Shown: positions 1 through 10,900 of the stretch, piece after piece
Position numbering within the stretch: position 1 is the first letter of the stretch
Layout: the number at the start of each line of letters is the position of its first letter
Notes under the pieces: generated by a model
Databases searched by the model: none
Seen by the model: only the letters and a program-made list of their open reading frames with translations
What the model was told of the DNA's origin: nothing
Position numbers and translations under genes: made by a program
NCBI RefSeq assembly: GCF_046630445.1
Contig: NC_092334.1
Span: 104,169,501-104,233,500 of the forward strand
Direction of reading: 5' to 3'
Length of the DNA: 64,000 nucleotides
Origin: Rutidosis leptorrhynchoides
Taxonomy: Eukaryota; Streptophyta; Magnoliopsida; Asterales; Asteraceae

Positions 1-151
1 TAGTTAGTCACCTACTCTAAGGCACTAACAAATCTCAATCCGACCCGTACTCCTACAAGCCCCGCAAATAATGCACAATCGCCAATAAGTCTAAGACTAG
101 GCACCTATCCCAAGGTCACCTAATTCCCTTAGACTATGCTCTGATACCACT
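1..151 (-). mobile_element. 5' leader and primer-binding site of a minus-strand LTR retrotransposon, running off the left edge
   Basis: Reading the minus strand, the LTR at 152-2465 ends in CA, and two bases later comes TGGTATCAGAGC (plus-strand complement at 138-149). This matches the initiator-methionine tRNA primer-binding site used by many plant retrotransposons. The rest of the segment is untranslated leader. The element body lies outside the window. Confidence 0.75.
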
Positions 152-205
152 TGTAACAACCCGACATTGTTTTATCAAAAACACGCCTTAAAAAAAAAAA
201 ATTTA

Positions 206-281
206 TCATACAGCGTATCTGGAATGGCGTCCAGAGATGAAGACCAGGACGGCGTCCCATGATTCTGGACGGCGTCCAAAT
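206..281. repeat. Cluster of the GGACGGCGTCC palindrome, LTR 3' side
   Basis: Three copies or near-copies of the 11-bp near-palindrome GGACGGCGTCC lie in this stretch of a generally AT-rich LTR. The partner cluster is at 2160-2253. Confidence 0.7.
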
Positions 282-939
282 GAACTAAAGCGGACTGATC
301 AGTTTTTATTTACACGCGAGTGGAAAACCCGCTTCCCGACACTTTTAAACGAAACCATTTTCACAATATGACATATTAAGTAAAACTAAGATATTGCCAC
401 CATAAAAACAAGTTTTACAACACCGAGCCCACAATGACCCGTTTTACAATTAATGTAGCGATTTCGACCCATTTATCTCTTTAGACGGATTAGGACTCTA
501 TAACCCAACCCAATACCAAGAGCATAATCTCGGGGACTACCAAATCCCCAATCCGCGTCCATATAACCAAAAGCTACCCCTTCGAGCCCAAGCGCTCCTA
601 TGCCTCTAGTCTAACAACTAGCTAGCTTCATAACAAAATACCTGTAAAAAGGTAAACAACAAGAGGGGTAAGCATAAAGCTTAGTGAATGCAATAATTAT
701 ACGAATACATATATAATTATACCTACTTGCAAACACTTACACAAACCGCAAACACGCTAGCAAACATAATTAGCTTATCGTCACAATAACAAGCTATAAA
801 TCTCCAATACCACAAGCTAGCATAACAACCGCATATAAATATAACTCGAATAATATAATATGCTTACAACACAAATAACCATGGTCGACCAATAGTACAA
901 GGGAACGGCGCTCGCGAAAACGCCATCGGTGTTCATAAC

Positions 940-1200
940 ATCCGTTAGGGCACTTAACACCTCGCACCACTAACCCCTAGGGTGGCACCTTAACACCTCG
1001 GCACATCACCCCGAGTGGCATCTTAACACCTCGATACAACACTCATTATTTTACGGAGTGGTGTCTTAACACCTCGACACTACACTCCTAGGTGGAATCT
1101 TAACACCTCGATGCTACACCCGAGTGGCATCTTAACACCTCGATGCTTCACTCTTCACGTGAAACGTGGTGTCTTAACACCTCGACACTACACCTTTCAC
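940..1200. repeat. Tandem array of a 32-43 bp unit within the LTR
   Basis: The phrase TTAACACCTCG recurs seven times, each time followed by a variable segment (for example GACACTACACTCC) and then GTGGCATC or a variant. Spacing ranges from about 32 to 43 bp. It is a degenerate minisatellite with no coding content. Confidence 0.8.
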
Positions 1201-2159
1201 GCTACAACAAATAGATACATTATATACATACGCATATAATTATTCCACTCACCTTGAATTGCCCGCACAAGTCATATATGTAAATCACCTCCAAATGCAA
1301 CCGAGCAAACCTCATACCTATAATACGCATATAGATATACACACAATCAACACACATTCCCTACAAGGGAATTCGACACCAACACCCTTAACCGAGGGTT
1401 TATACCTACCGCCACAAACCGCCCATTTAGACACTTAAAGTGGACTTCACCAATTACCACTACGGGTGGTAATCCCGACCCATTCAAAGTCAATCCAATT
1501 TGACATAAGTCCCAAAAACATCTTTAATCACTAACGACTAGTGATTTACTTTCCAAAACATCGTTTAACACTTTAATCAAACCTTTATATACACGGTTCA
1601 TAAATTCTCGATCTCATGACTTAGTTTGACAACATTTGAGGTTAACACCCATTTGTCATACCAACATGTTCTTATGAACATCTAAACACTAACACAATTA
1701 CAATCTAGTGGTTAAACACCCAAACCATGACCAAATTTGTCCTCAAACCCTAAACCCACAATAATCGGGTTTACTTACACAATACATAAAGCAAAACCCC
1801 CAAATTCAAGAGGAATGGAGTTTATAATCCAAACTAGTTCAATCCCTAAATATGAACAAGAATCTTAACAATAAAATTCGGAGTTAGAGTTTACCATAAC
1901 AATCAAAATGTAGCCGAGAACGAAAGAAACAACTTTAACTCTAGCGACCCGACCCAAACCGCTTTTCTTCTTCTCCAAACTAAGCTTTCTCTCACTAAAA
2001 ACGCCTCCTCTCTCTAGGGTTTGAAGATGAGAGTGTTGGTGGGTGAAATGTGATCCATAAATGAGGTTGGATCAGTTTTAGAGGCTCCAAACCGACCCCA
2101 AGTGAAAAGACCCAAATACCCCTTTTAATTTGAGAAAAATAGAGCTGCTGGCCCGTCAG

Positions 2160-2253
2160 GCCTTCTGGACGGCGTCCAAAAAGCTTGGACGGCGTCCTAA
2201 CCTTCATTTCAGGACGGCGTCCTGAAGTCTGGACGGAGTCCCAATTAACTGAG
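2160..2253. repeat. Cluster of the GGACGGCGTCC palindrome, LTR 5' side
   Basis: Four copies or near-copies of GGACGGCGTCC occur within 90 bp, 200-300 bp inside the LTR start as read on the minus strand. The last copy reads GGACGGAGTCC. Confidence 0.7.
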
Positions 2254-2465
2254 TCTGAAACTGAACTTGTTTTGGTCGTAACTTTCAAACCGTAACTCCG
2301 TTTTTGACGAATCAAATATCGTTGGAAACGTAATGAGATTTACTATCCAATGGTAAGGTTTTAGAACATCAACTCCAACTTTATTTGGGATCCAAATATA
2401 CACTTACATGCCTCGTATTTCGAATGACGCTCGAAATAACGTGTAACTGAAAAACGGGTGTTACA

Positions 2466-2668
2466 CGTCTCCCTGTGGAACGAACCGGACTTATTAAAAA
2501 CTATACTACTCTACGATTATGTACACTGCCTATAGTGTTGTAGCAAAGTTTAGGTATATCCACTTTATAGATAAATAAATAACTTGTGTAAAATTGTATC
2601 GTATTTAATAGTATTTCCTAGTAAAAATATAACTATTTCGTATACACCACCCCTACGCACATCAGGCA
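2466..2668 (-). repeat. Dispersed repeat R1, copy 1 (minus orientation)
   Basis: This segment matches the reverse complement of about 60908-61105 nearly base for base. Shared stretches include CCCTGTGGAACGAACCGGAC, GTACACTGCCTATA and TATCGTATTTAATAGTATTT. Its left end is cut by the LTR ending at 2465. Both copies stop at the same place (CATTGA here, TCAATG at about 60905), so that is probably a true terminus. I could not assign a transposon class. Confidence 0.7.
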
Positions 2669-3377
2669 TTGACACCTACAACCACTAGATTATTTGAAAT
2701 GACTAAGAAGGCTGCAAATAGGTATAATGCAACTTGGAATGAGGGAGACATGTTCCAAGTAATTGATACTTTTTTAGACAAACAAGTTGTTGACATAAGA
2801 ACAAAAACATGTACTTGTAGAAAATGGGAGTTGACTGGGTTGCCATGTAGACATGCAGTTGCTTGTATTTGGGAGATGTCATAGAATTATGAGAAAGTTG
2901 GTGATCCTGAGAATTAAGGTTAATCCAGTGTATAAGTTGGAAACATGGAGGGAGGTTTATTCATTTAAGGTAGAACCTATTACTGGATCAGTTTTATGGC
3001 CAAAGAGTGATTGTCCAACTAAACTTCTACCTCCATATCACAAAAAACAAGTGGGCAGGCCAAAGAAAAAAAGAAGAAACAATGCTAATGAATTAGAGCA
3101 ACCCATTATCAAGAAGAAAAGAACTACTAGTACAATTAAAATTGAGCAACCCATGGTGATGAATAGAAGGTTATCAAGAGCTGAGAAAAGTAAAACATGT
3201 AAAAAGTGTGGTGAGTTGGGTCATAATTCTAGGGGTTGTGGAAAAGAAGGTGCAAGAAAAGGAAAAGCAAGTATTAGAAAAGGAAAAGCAGGTGCAGGTG
3301 CAAGTACAAGTACAAGTCATGTAGGTGGAAGTCAAGTTGCTGGAAGTCAAAGTGGTCCAAGTCAAGTAATTGATTAA
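2669..3377 (+). pseudogene. Mutator-like (MULE) transposase, C-terminal pseudogene fragment
   Basis: The first 71 codons give the end of a MuDR-type transposase with a SWIM zinc finger (C-x-C, then C-x-H in GLPCRHAVACIW). An in-frame stop follows at about 2882. The sequence resumes in another frame with family-typical text (VNPVYKLETWREVYSFKVEP, then PPYHKKQVGRPKKKRR). It ends in a CCHC knuckle (C-KK-C-GELG-H-NSRG-C) and a Lys/Gly/Ser-rich tail. MULE transposases cut and paste DNA through terminal inverted repeats. This copy lacks the catalytic DDE region and carries stops and a frameshift, so it cannot be active. It is truncated on the left at repeat R1. Confidence 0.85.
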
Positions 3378-3379
3378 GT

Positions 3380-3560
3380 CATTTGAATGTACTTGATGAA
3401 CCTGTTTTTTTTTTTTTTTCAATTAGAATGTAATTGATGAACCTATTTTTTTTTAATGTACTTGATGAACCTGTTTTTTTTCTTTTTTTAAATGTACTTG
3501 ATGAACCTGTTTATCAATTTTGGATTTTAATGTACTTGATGAACCTGTTTTTTTTTTTTT
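3380..3560. repeat. Tandem repeat of about 30-40 bp downstream of the MULE ORF
   Basis: About five copies of AATGTACTTGATGAACCTG are each followed by a T-run of variable length. Confidence 0.85.
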
Positions 3561-3599
3561 GTTATTATTAATTATTATTTTCTGTGGATGCAGGGGTTA

Positions 3600-4115
3600 G
3601 AATAGTAAACTATGGTCAACAATGGTCAATATTTGGTCCATAATTGATAAACAGTCAAGTATGGTCAACTATGGTCAATATTTGGTCCATAATTGATAAA
3701 ACAGTCAACTATGCTCAACTATGGTCAAGTTTGGTAATTTCCAGTTTTATTTGTAAACAAACATTCAAATTTGGTCATTACTTAGTTGTGCAGTTTTTAA
3801 ATACCAAATTTTTGGTATTACTTAGTTGTGCAGTTTTCAAATTTGGTCTCACTTTGGTGACCAATATGGTCATTAACAAGTACTTTTGAAGTTGGTCATT
3901 ACTTAGTTGTGCAGTTTTTTAATATCACAAATTTGATATTACTTAGTTGTGCAGTTTTCAAATTTGGTCTCACTTTGGTGACTAAAATGGTCATTAACAA
4001 GTACTTTTGCAGTCGGTTTTCATATTTGGTATTACTTAGTCTGCAACCCATTAACAAACTTGACCATAGTTGTGCAGTTTTTAAAACTGCAAATTACAAA
4101 ACTTTTGCAGGATAA
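3600..4115. repeat. Tandem repeats in the MULE 3' region, including two copies of a ~121-bp unit
   Basis: 3605-3735 holds reiterated ATGGTCAACTATGGTCAATA text. From about 3773 and 3893, two ~121-bp units both begin GGTCATTACTTAGTTGTGCA and both contain TTGGTCTCACTTTGGTGAC and CATTAACAAGTACTTTTG. The small open frames here are by-products of the repeats. Confidence 0.8.
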
Positions 4116-4629
4116 TCACTTTTGCTACAATGGGTCACAATGTGTCTACAGTTTTTACAATGGGTCACAATGAAGCTTGCAGTTTTAACAATGGTTGTCT
4201 ATAATACATACACAAGTTGTTTGCAAATATTGACAATACAGTAGCAATTAACAACAACACAGTAACAATGAACAACAATACATTATCAAAACTTACTGTT
4301 TTATTCAAAAATTATAATCTTGAGTTACATCATTGATAAACTAGAACATTACAAATGACCTATAATCTAATTGAACAACCAATAATAAAAGAAAAAAACC
4401 AACTAACAACTAAAAATTTCTTCCATCGAACCAATTCAAGATCTTTTTCTTCTAAAATCTCTTCAATAGGAGGATCCACCCAAGCAATGATGCCGCAATT
4501 CTTGCCTACATGTAGCATTTCAGTTTACATTACGATTACGATTTAATTTGACTAATTACGATTGACATTAACAAACTTACCTTTCGAGCACAATAATTGA
4601 ATCATCTACCTGGGTTCTTTGATGTCATG
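4116..4629. other. Non-coding MULE interior left of the solo LTR
   Basis: AT-rich sequence with short reiterations of ACAATGGGTCACAATG and AACAACAATACA. No coding region is supported. It continues at 8450 after the inserted LTR. Confidence 0.5.
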
Positions 4630-6601
4630 TGACGACCCGAGAATTTTCGACCGAATTTAAACTTAATCTTTATATGTTTCCGACACGATAAGTAAAGTCT
4701 GTAATTTTGAGTCTCGAAAACTTTGAAACTATGTTCATATATTCAATTGACCTTTTGACTAGTTTCGACGATTCACGAACCTATAATTGTAAACAGAAAT
4801 GTAAATATAAATAAATAACTATATATCAAACGAACTATTATGTAATTTAGTTAATATGAGAGATAACTTTAACTAACTAAAATTTATTATTTTGAATACA
4901 TAGAGTATATTAGATATAAACGGTTTCAAATATAATTGTCAACGTTATCAAAGTATTACATGTATAATGTTATACTATAAGTTTAATTGTCTAAGTTATA
5001 TAATTAATTATCTACTTTGTATTTAAAACATAATTGTATATATAGTTGTATTTATATATAAATTTATATATGATTTCTATTTATAAATATGATTATATTG
5101 TAATATATAAAATACATGCACATTAAATATTCAATGAATATTATCATAAAATGTAATATATAATTATTAAATATTTACATGGTTAATGAATTGTAGTATA
5201 TATATTATATGTGGTTTCAAGAAGAATATAGTTGTTATACTAATATAATTATCATTACTTCGTTATTGTATAATATTCATGTTAATATTAATATCAGCAT
5301 TATTAATATTATTAGATACGAAACTTGATACAAATAATGTGATAAAATTTCTAATATTATTATTATCATAAATAGTATAAGTACTATTATTATTTATATT
5401 GTTGTTACTAAATTATCATTATTATAATAATGATTTAAGTTATTAATATGATTTGTTTATTATTAGTATTATATTGATATTATTATTATTAATATCTTTA
5501 TTGTTAACTCTATTATTATTTTTACTAAATTATTAACAACATTATAATTTATTAACATATTATTTAATACTAAAATTAAGTTTAAAAATACAGAATCAGA
5601 TACAGATTTATTATAAGTTATAAAAATACAGGTAATTCATATTCAGATAAATATACATATATAATATACAGATTTATATAAATAATTACATAAACAAATA
5701 CAGATTTATAGATATATACGGTTATATATACGCATACCTGTGTATTCTGTTACACATCCTCTTCAATCTACATATGTATTTTTGTTTCTGTCTATTTTAC
5801 TAGTACGATCGATTTCCATGTCCAACATACAAACAAATTCTGTTAGAGGAGAATCTGCTTTATTATTTTTTTCTATTTTATTTTCCTGCTCCTGAGTAAT
5901 AATGTCGATCATATCTATTATTATATCAAGCAATTACTTCATGTTATTTGACAGAAATTCATTCACTTCTCCCTTATTATTATCAGATAACAATCTCATC
6001 TGTTTTTTTATATAACAAATCAAACAAAATTATATTTTTAGCTCGATGAACTATGTACATAAAACTTTTTGGCTAAATCTCGAATTTAAGACAAATTTCA
6101 AAATATAATAATGATGATTTGTTAGAAATCGTCTGATAAAACTATCTGTACAGTTTCAGAATCCAATTCAATGAATTGGATTCAAATTTTCTAGTCAAAG
6201 TTATACTTTCAAAAAGTCAACGAATTGTTCATCATAAAATTCAAATTCAATTCAATGTTTCAGGTTCAATTGTTGTCTGAAAAAGTTTCTAGGGATGAAT
6301 TGCAACACAATTCGTGTTAAAACTTTTGTCTAAAATGCCCTGGAAATTGAAATTCGATTACGTATTCTTCAAGTTCAATCGAAGGCTGTTACAGCCTTTA
6401 ATTTTTTTTTTTGATACTCTTGCTGTGTTTAAATTAGATTCCTCACAATTCAGTTTGTCACGTTCACTCTAAAATTTAATTAAAACTTTAGTTGTTATTT
6501 GATTCTTACTCTGGTCGACCTAATCTGTGTTGTGAAGAAGAAGATGAAACAGGAAGTCTGGTTAAATAAATTAAAATGGAAATAAAAACAGATAAATGGA
6601 T

Positions 6602-6655
6602 TAGTTCAGTGGTTTAGAGTGTTGAAGGGAATACAAGGGGGCCGAGTTCGAGCCT
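6602..6655 (+). promoter_or_regulatory. tRNA-like A and B box pair inside the solo LTR
   Basis: TAGTTCAGTGGT (6602-6613) resembles a polymerase III A box, and GAGTTCGAGCCT (6644-6655) resembles a B box. They are 30 bp apart, and a T-run follows at about 6668-6677. This could be a remnant of a tRNA-derived SINE. No cloverleaf tRNA gene can be folded from it by eye. Confidence 0.45.
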
Positions 6656-6698
6656 GGTGCCTGACATATTTTTTTTTATGAAGCTTTATGAGGTAGTT

Positions 6699-6699
6699 A

Positions 6700-6786
<87 letters not shown>

Positions 6787-6805
6787 GTTGTTGTTGTTGT
6801 TATTG
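6699..6805. repeat. (ATT)n microsatellite passing into (GTT)n
   Basis: An uninterrupted ATT run of nearly 90 bp is followed by several GTT units. It lies immediately after the tRNA-like segment. Confidence 0.95.
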
Positions 6806-8449
6806 TTATCCTAAAGATTATTAATTATATTATGTTAGTTATTATTAACTATATGATTTGATTTGTAACATTAGCTTCATTAAATATAAATTACGATATT
6901 ATCATTATTGTTATTGTTATTGTTATTGTTATTAGTATTATCATTTAGAAAATTAGTAATATTACCATTACTAAAATTATTATTAGTATTAGTATTATAT
7001 TGAACTATTGCTAGTAATAATATTATGATTACAAATTAATGATTAAAAGAAATTATCGTCATTAGTTTTAAAATTAAACGCGAAGGTTATAATTATTATA
7101 ACTATGAATATACCGGTGTTAATAATATTGATAAGATAATAAATATAGCAATTTTGGATATAAATATTATTATGGAAATGATTAAAATTTTAATTAAATT
7201 ATGTTTCAAAAAGAATTATTATAAGTTTTATAATTATTGTTATATAATATAGTATTATTATCATTAATATCATTATTTTTATTAACATTATTATATTCAT
7301 ATTTAGCATTATCAATATTATTACTAATACCAGTATTAACATAATTATTAATTTCACAAACAAATGATCTCCACATAAAAATATATTTAACTTAACTATA
7401 TTAATAATTATTCAAAATAAATAAATGAATATATTTAATTAAATAAAGAAATACATAAGTTATTAATATAGAAATTATATCACTATTAATAATATATACA
7501 TTTGCTAGAATACAAGTATATGTTTTAATATATATACCCAAATGATATAGGTTCGTGAATCCGAGGCCAACCCTGCATTGTTCAATATTGTCATATGTAT
7601 TTTTACTACAAAATACATTAGGTGAGTTTCATTTGCCTTTTTACCCTTTTATATTTTTGGGCTGAGAATACATGCACAATTTTTATAAATGTTTTACGAA
7701 ATAGAAACAAGTAATCGAAACTGCATTATATGGTTGAATGATCGAAGCTGAATATGCCCCTTTTAGCTTGGTAGCCTAAGAATTAGGGAACATCACTAAT
7801 TTTGAGAATTAGTGCACGCCTAATTGACGCGAATCCTAAAGATAGATCTATTGGGCCTAACGAACCTCATCCAAAGTACCGGATGCTTTAGTACTTCGAT
7901 GTTGTTTTTATCATGTCCGAAGGATTTTCCGGAATGATAGGGGATATTCTTATATGCATCTTGTTAATGTCGGTTACCAGGTGTTCAAACCATATGAATG
8001 ATTATTTTTGTCTCTATGCATGGGACGTATATTTATGAGAACTGAAAATGAAATCTTGTGGTCTATTAAAATTATGAAATGATTATTTATGATAAACTAA
8101 TGAACTCACCAACCTTTTTGGTTGACACTTGAAAGCATATTTATTCTCAGGTACGAAAGAAATCTTCCGCTGTGCATTTGCTCATCTTAGAGATATTACT
8201 TAGAGTCATTCATGACATATTTCAAAAGACGTTGCATTCGAGTCGTCGAGTTCGTCAAGATTATTATTAAGTTAATTATAGATGGATATATTATGAAAGA
8301 GTATGCATGCCTGTCAACTTTTGATGTAATGAAAGGTTGTCTTTTAAAAATAAATGCAACGTTTGTAAAATGTATCATATAGAGGTCAAATACCTCGCGA
8401 TGTAATCATATGTTATTGTATTCGTCCTTATGGATTAGGACGGGTCGTC

Positions 8450-8800
8450 TCATGTCAAGGACTTACGAATAATAGAATAACTTCACACACAATAGACAGC
8501 CATTAAATCGAAGAAGAATGGAATTAGGGTTTTAGATTTTTTTGGAGAAAGTACAGAGAAGAAGAACGAACAATCGAATTAGGGTTTCTTCAATATTCTT
8601 CTGTACGATATGAAGTTTAAAACTCACGTGACTTGCACATGTGGTATACTAACGGAAGATTTAAACGACAGTTAGCACAGGGACTAAATTGGGAGTTTTT
8701 ATGCCAATTAAGGATGAGTAGTGCAGTTTAGACAACACATGGATGATTTGGGATAAAACACAAAAACACATGGATGATTTGGGCATTTTTGTCAAAATTT
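8450..8800. mobile_element. Right end of the MULE element
   Basis: The sequence resumes the unit broken at 4629. It ends with paired text ACACATGGATGATTTGGG (about 8739 and 8768) and TTTTTGTCAAAATT, in the manner of MULE terminal regions. The left terminus is lost, so the inverted repeat and 9-bp target duplication cannot be verified. Confidence 0.4.
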
Positions 8801-9729
8801 AATAACATTAGAACAGATTCGAAGATTAACATGTACAGCTGTTGCAAAAGAAACCAAAATGATACTTAGCCAAACTTAACAAACCCAACCAAACGACTTC
8901 AGCAAACAGATGAAAAACATATTGTTGTTCCCACAAAAAAGGTGAAAAACATGTTTAATCAAGGAAACAAAGCACGAATAAGGCTATAACAAACGAAAAC
9001 TAGAAATAACAGCTACACTAAACATAACAACATAACAAAAAAAAAAAAAAAAAACAAACCACAACCTAACCGCCGGCAGCTCCCGGTTGCCTTAGAATAA
9101 ACAACTCAAAAAATTCGGCCACTTACAAGGATCAAACCGCAACCATAACAAAATAAGAGAGAATGTCGCAGACATAACACAAAAAGAGATGCGAACCAGA
9201 GAGATTCCAACAGCCACCATCGAAAAAACTATCGGGCGAAAAAGAAGCCGACTGCCACAAAATCTAAGACCTGTAAAATAGGAAACCACATCATAAACAC
9301 CACAATCCATCACCCCAAAAATAACCAAAGTTCCAAAACTGAACTCGCTACATGGTTTTCCGAGTAAAAAGAAGACGGAGAAGGAGATTTTCGGCAGCCA
9401 AGAACATAATTCCAGCGAAGTGCAAATCCACGAAGGGATCACACCAATGCCCAGATCCAATGAGGAAAAGCATCACGAGTGCAGAGATGGTCGAGAGAGC
9501 ATCGACCTAATATCCAACAAATTTACGCCATTTCTGGCCAAATTTGGAGAGAATGAACCGCCACCATGGAAAAGACAAAAAGAGGTGGCTATCAAACAAC
9601 CGAAAACCACCATAAAACAACGAACTACCCAACCAAAGATCACCGGCACGAGAATAAAGATGGAAAAATCAAAAGCCGGACGAAGAACCACTATACTATA
9701 TGAAAAGGAAAAGGGAAGTCATATGGGTC
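8801..9729 (-). repeat. Probable 3' tail region of a minus-strand LINE relic, with an A-run at 9034-9053
   Basis: The region has no reliable gene. The minus strand contains a 122-codon open frame (9092-9460) and a 72-codon one (9473-9691), both rich in Phe/Leu/Ser and unlike any family I know. The position, downstream of clear LINE coding remains on the same strand, suggests LINE 3' sequence. Attribution is weak. Confidence 0.3.
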
Positions 9730-10450
9730 ATAAAATTATGATGGTCATATGTAGTAGGTTTGTGTATTTGGTAAAATTGAACGAAGTGGATGAAAAAAGC
9801 ATTTTTGATTTTATAACTGCAAAAATTATATTGAAAGCACCCTTGCAAGAAGTCACATGCAAAAAACAATTACAAAGAATACAACAACCAAGAGTTCCGA
9901 TTAATATCTTTTCTATCTCTATACCTAAGCCACAAAAAAGAGAAATTACAAATAGAATCACATAAATCGCATTTCTTCATCGAATGTAAATAAAATATAA
10001 TGCAATTCCGGTATCTTCACATCATCCATAAAGCTGCGACTATAGTGTGTAACCTATCTTTAAATTCATAAGAACCATTCCACCGTTTGAACTAACTACG
10101 CCAATCAGAACATGAGCAAGAGCATGAACCAAAAAGAAGTACTTGAAGATAAGCCCATGTGGGTGATATTCGCTTCGATAGTTGTTTTGTCGTGCCATAA
10201 CTAAACAACAAATGATTCATGGATTCTACTCTGTATTGACAGATAGGACATGCTATAGAATTAAACACTAAACCTCGCGAAAACAAGTTAAGGTGAGAAG
10301 ATAATCTATCTATGTTCAACCTTCAAATAAAAATGTTATCTTTAGTGGAATGATTCTCAGCTAACAAGGATGCAAAATTTTTTGACGATCTGTGTTTGGA
10401 TGTTAGGGTTGTTAGATAAAATAATTCACTAATTTTTCACTTGGTATCCA
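9730..10450 (-). pseudogene. LINE (L1-type) reverse-transcriptase C-terminal relic
   Basis: On the minus strand a zf-RVT-type zinc-binding segment can be read (CPIC, then NHLLFSYGTTKQ), preceded by NIDRLSSHLNLFSRGLVF. This is the usual end of plant L1 reverse transcriptases. Further down come degraded LHTIVAALWMM and SFLWLRYR, typical of the terminal LINE domain. Several stops interrupt it. The endonuclease and catalytic reverse-transcriptase parts are absent. Confidence 0.7.
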
Positions 10451-10500
10451 GTCATCCAAACTCACATTTTTAATCCAGTCATCCAAACTCACATTTTTAA
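10448..10500. repeat. Direct duplication of 26 bp
   Basis: ATCCAGTCATCCAAACTCAC followed by ATTTTTA occurs twice back to back. Confidence 0.85.
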
Positions 10501-10639
10501 ACGTGTACTATGTATTTAGCTCTTATAAAATTATAAAAGTTCATCCCTTTATAAAATTTATATGTATATAATTGTGATAAATAACATTAGTAAGAACAAT
10601 AATGTGATCTTTATTATTAATTTTCTTTTTGGCAATTTA

Positions 10640-10900
10640 AAGATACTAACTATTTTAAGGAATGAATCTAAACGAGAAGAATGAGAAATGGTGTTGAAAT
10701 CAATTACGAATTTACAACCAAATGATAGCTGCAAAAGAGTTACAGAGAGAAAAGAGGGAGAAACGATAAAGATTGATTAACTATCAAAATCCTTATCCTA
10801 ACAACCTATTTATATTGACTAACTAATCCCATAACTAACAGTAACGTGATACACATGTGATCAATAGTAAAAGGATCATCAAAATTCATCCTCCTTAAAG
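10640..10900 (-). mobile_element. Possible LTR fragment with polypurine tract, minus strand
   Basis: On the minus strand, a purine run AAGGAGGATGA is followed by an LTR-like segment beginning TGATGATCC, with a TATA-type CAATATAAATAGG about 85 bp later and a pyrimidine-rich TTTCTCCCTCTTTTCTCTC. The order fits a 3' LTR. No second LTR or coding region was recognised. Confidence 0.35.

Larger units (their letters stand above)
152..2465 (-). mobile_element. Complete 5' LTR (2314 bp) of a minus-strand gypsy-type element
   Basis: The plus strand begins TGTAACAACCC and ends GGGTGTTACA, giving inverted TG...CA termini. The primer-binding site abuts the low-coordinate end, so the element is transcribed leftward. 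The other LTR is not in the window and no target duplication can be checked. The LTR holds a tandem array (about 940-1200) and two clusters of a GGACGGCGTCC palindrome near its ends. The superfamily is inferred from the LTR style, because no coding region is visible. Confidence 0.8.
4630..8449 (+). mobile_element. Solo LTR (3820 bp) of a gypsy-type element, with target duplication TCATG
   Basis: The segment begins TGACGACCCG and ends CGGGTCGTC and is flanked by TCATG at 4625-4629 and 8450-8454. There is no primer-binding site, polypurine tract or coding region, so it is a solo LTR left by LTR-LTR recombination. Its 3' part (about 8100-8420) resembles the reverse complement of 61530-61860, so it is related to the LTR at the right edge. 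The ends are not a perfect TG...CA pair, so either boundary may be off by a base or two. Confidence 0.75.

Noticed and set aside
940-1200. Regularly spaced repeats that might look like a CRISPR array
   Set aside because: Plant nuclear DNA, degenerate units, no Cas genes; it is an LTR minisatellite.
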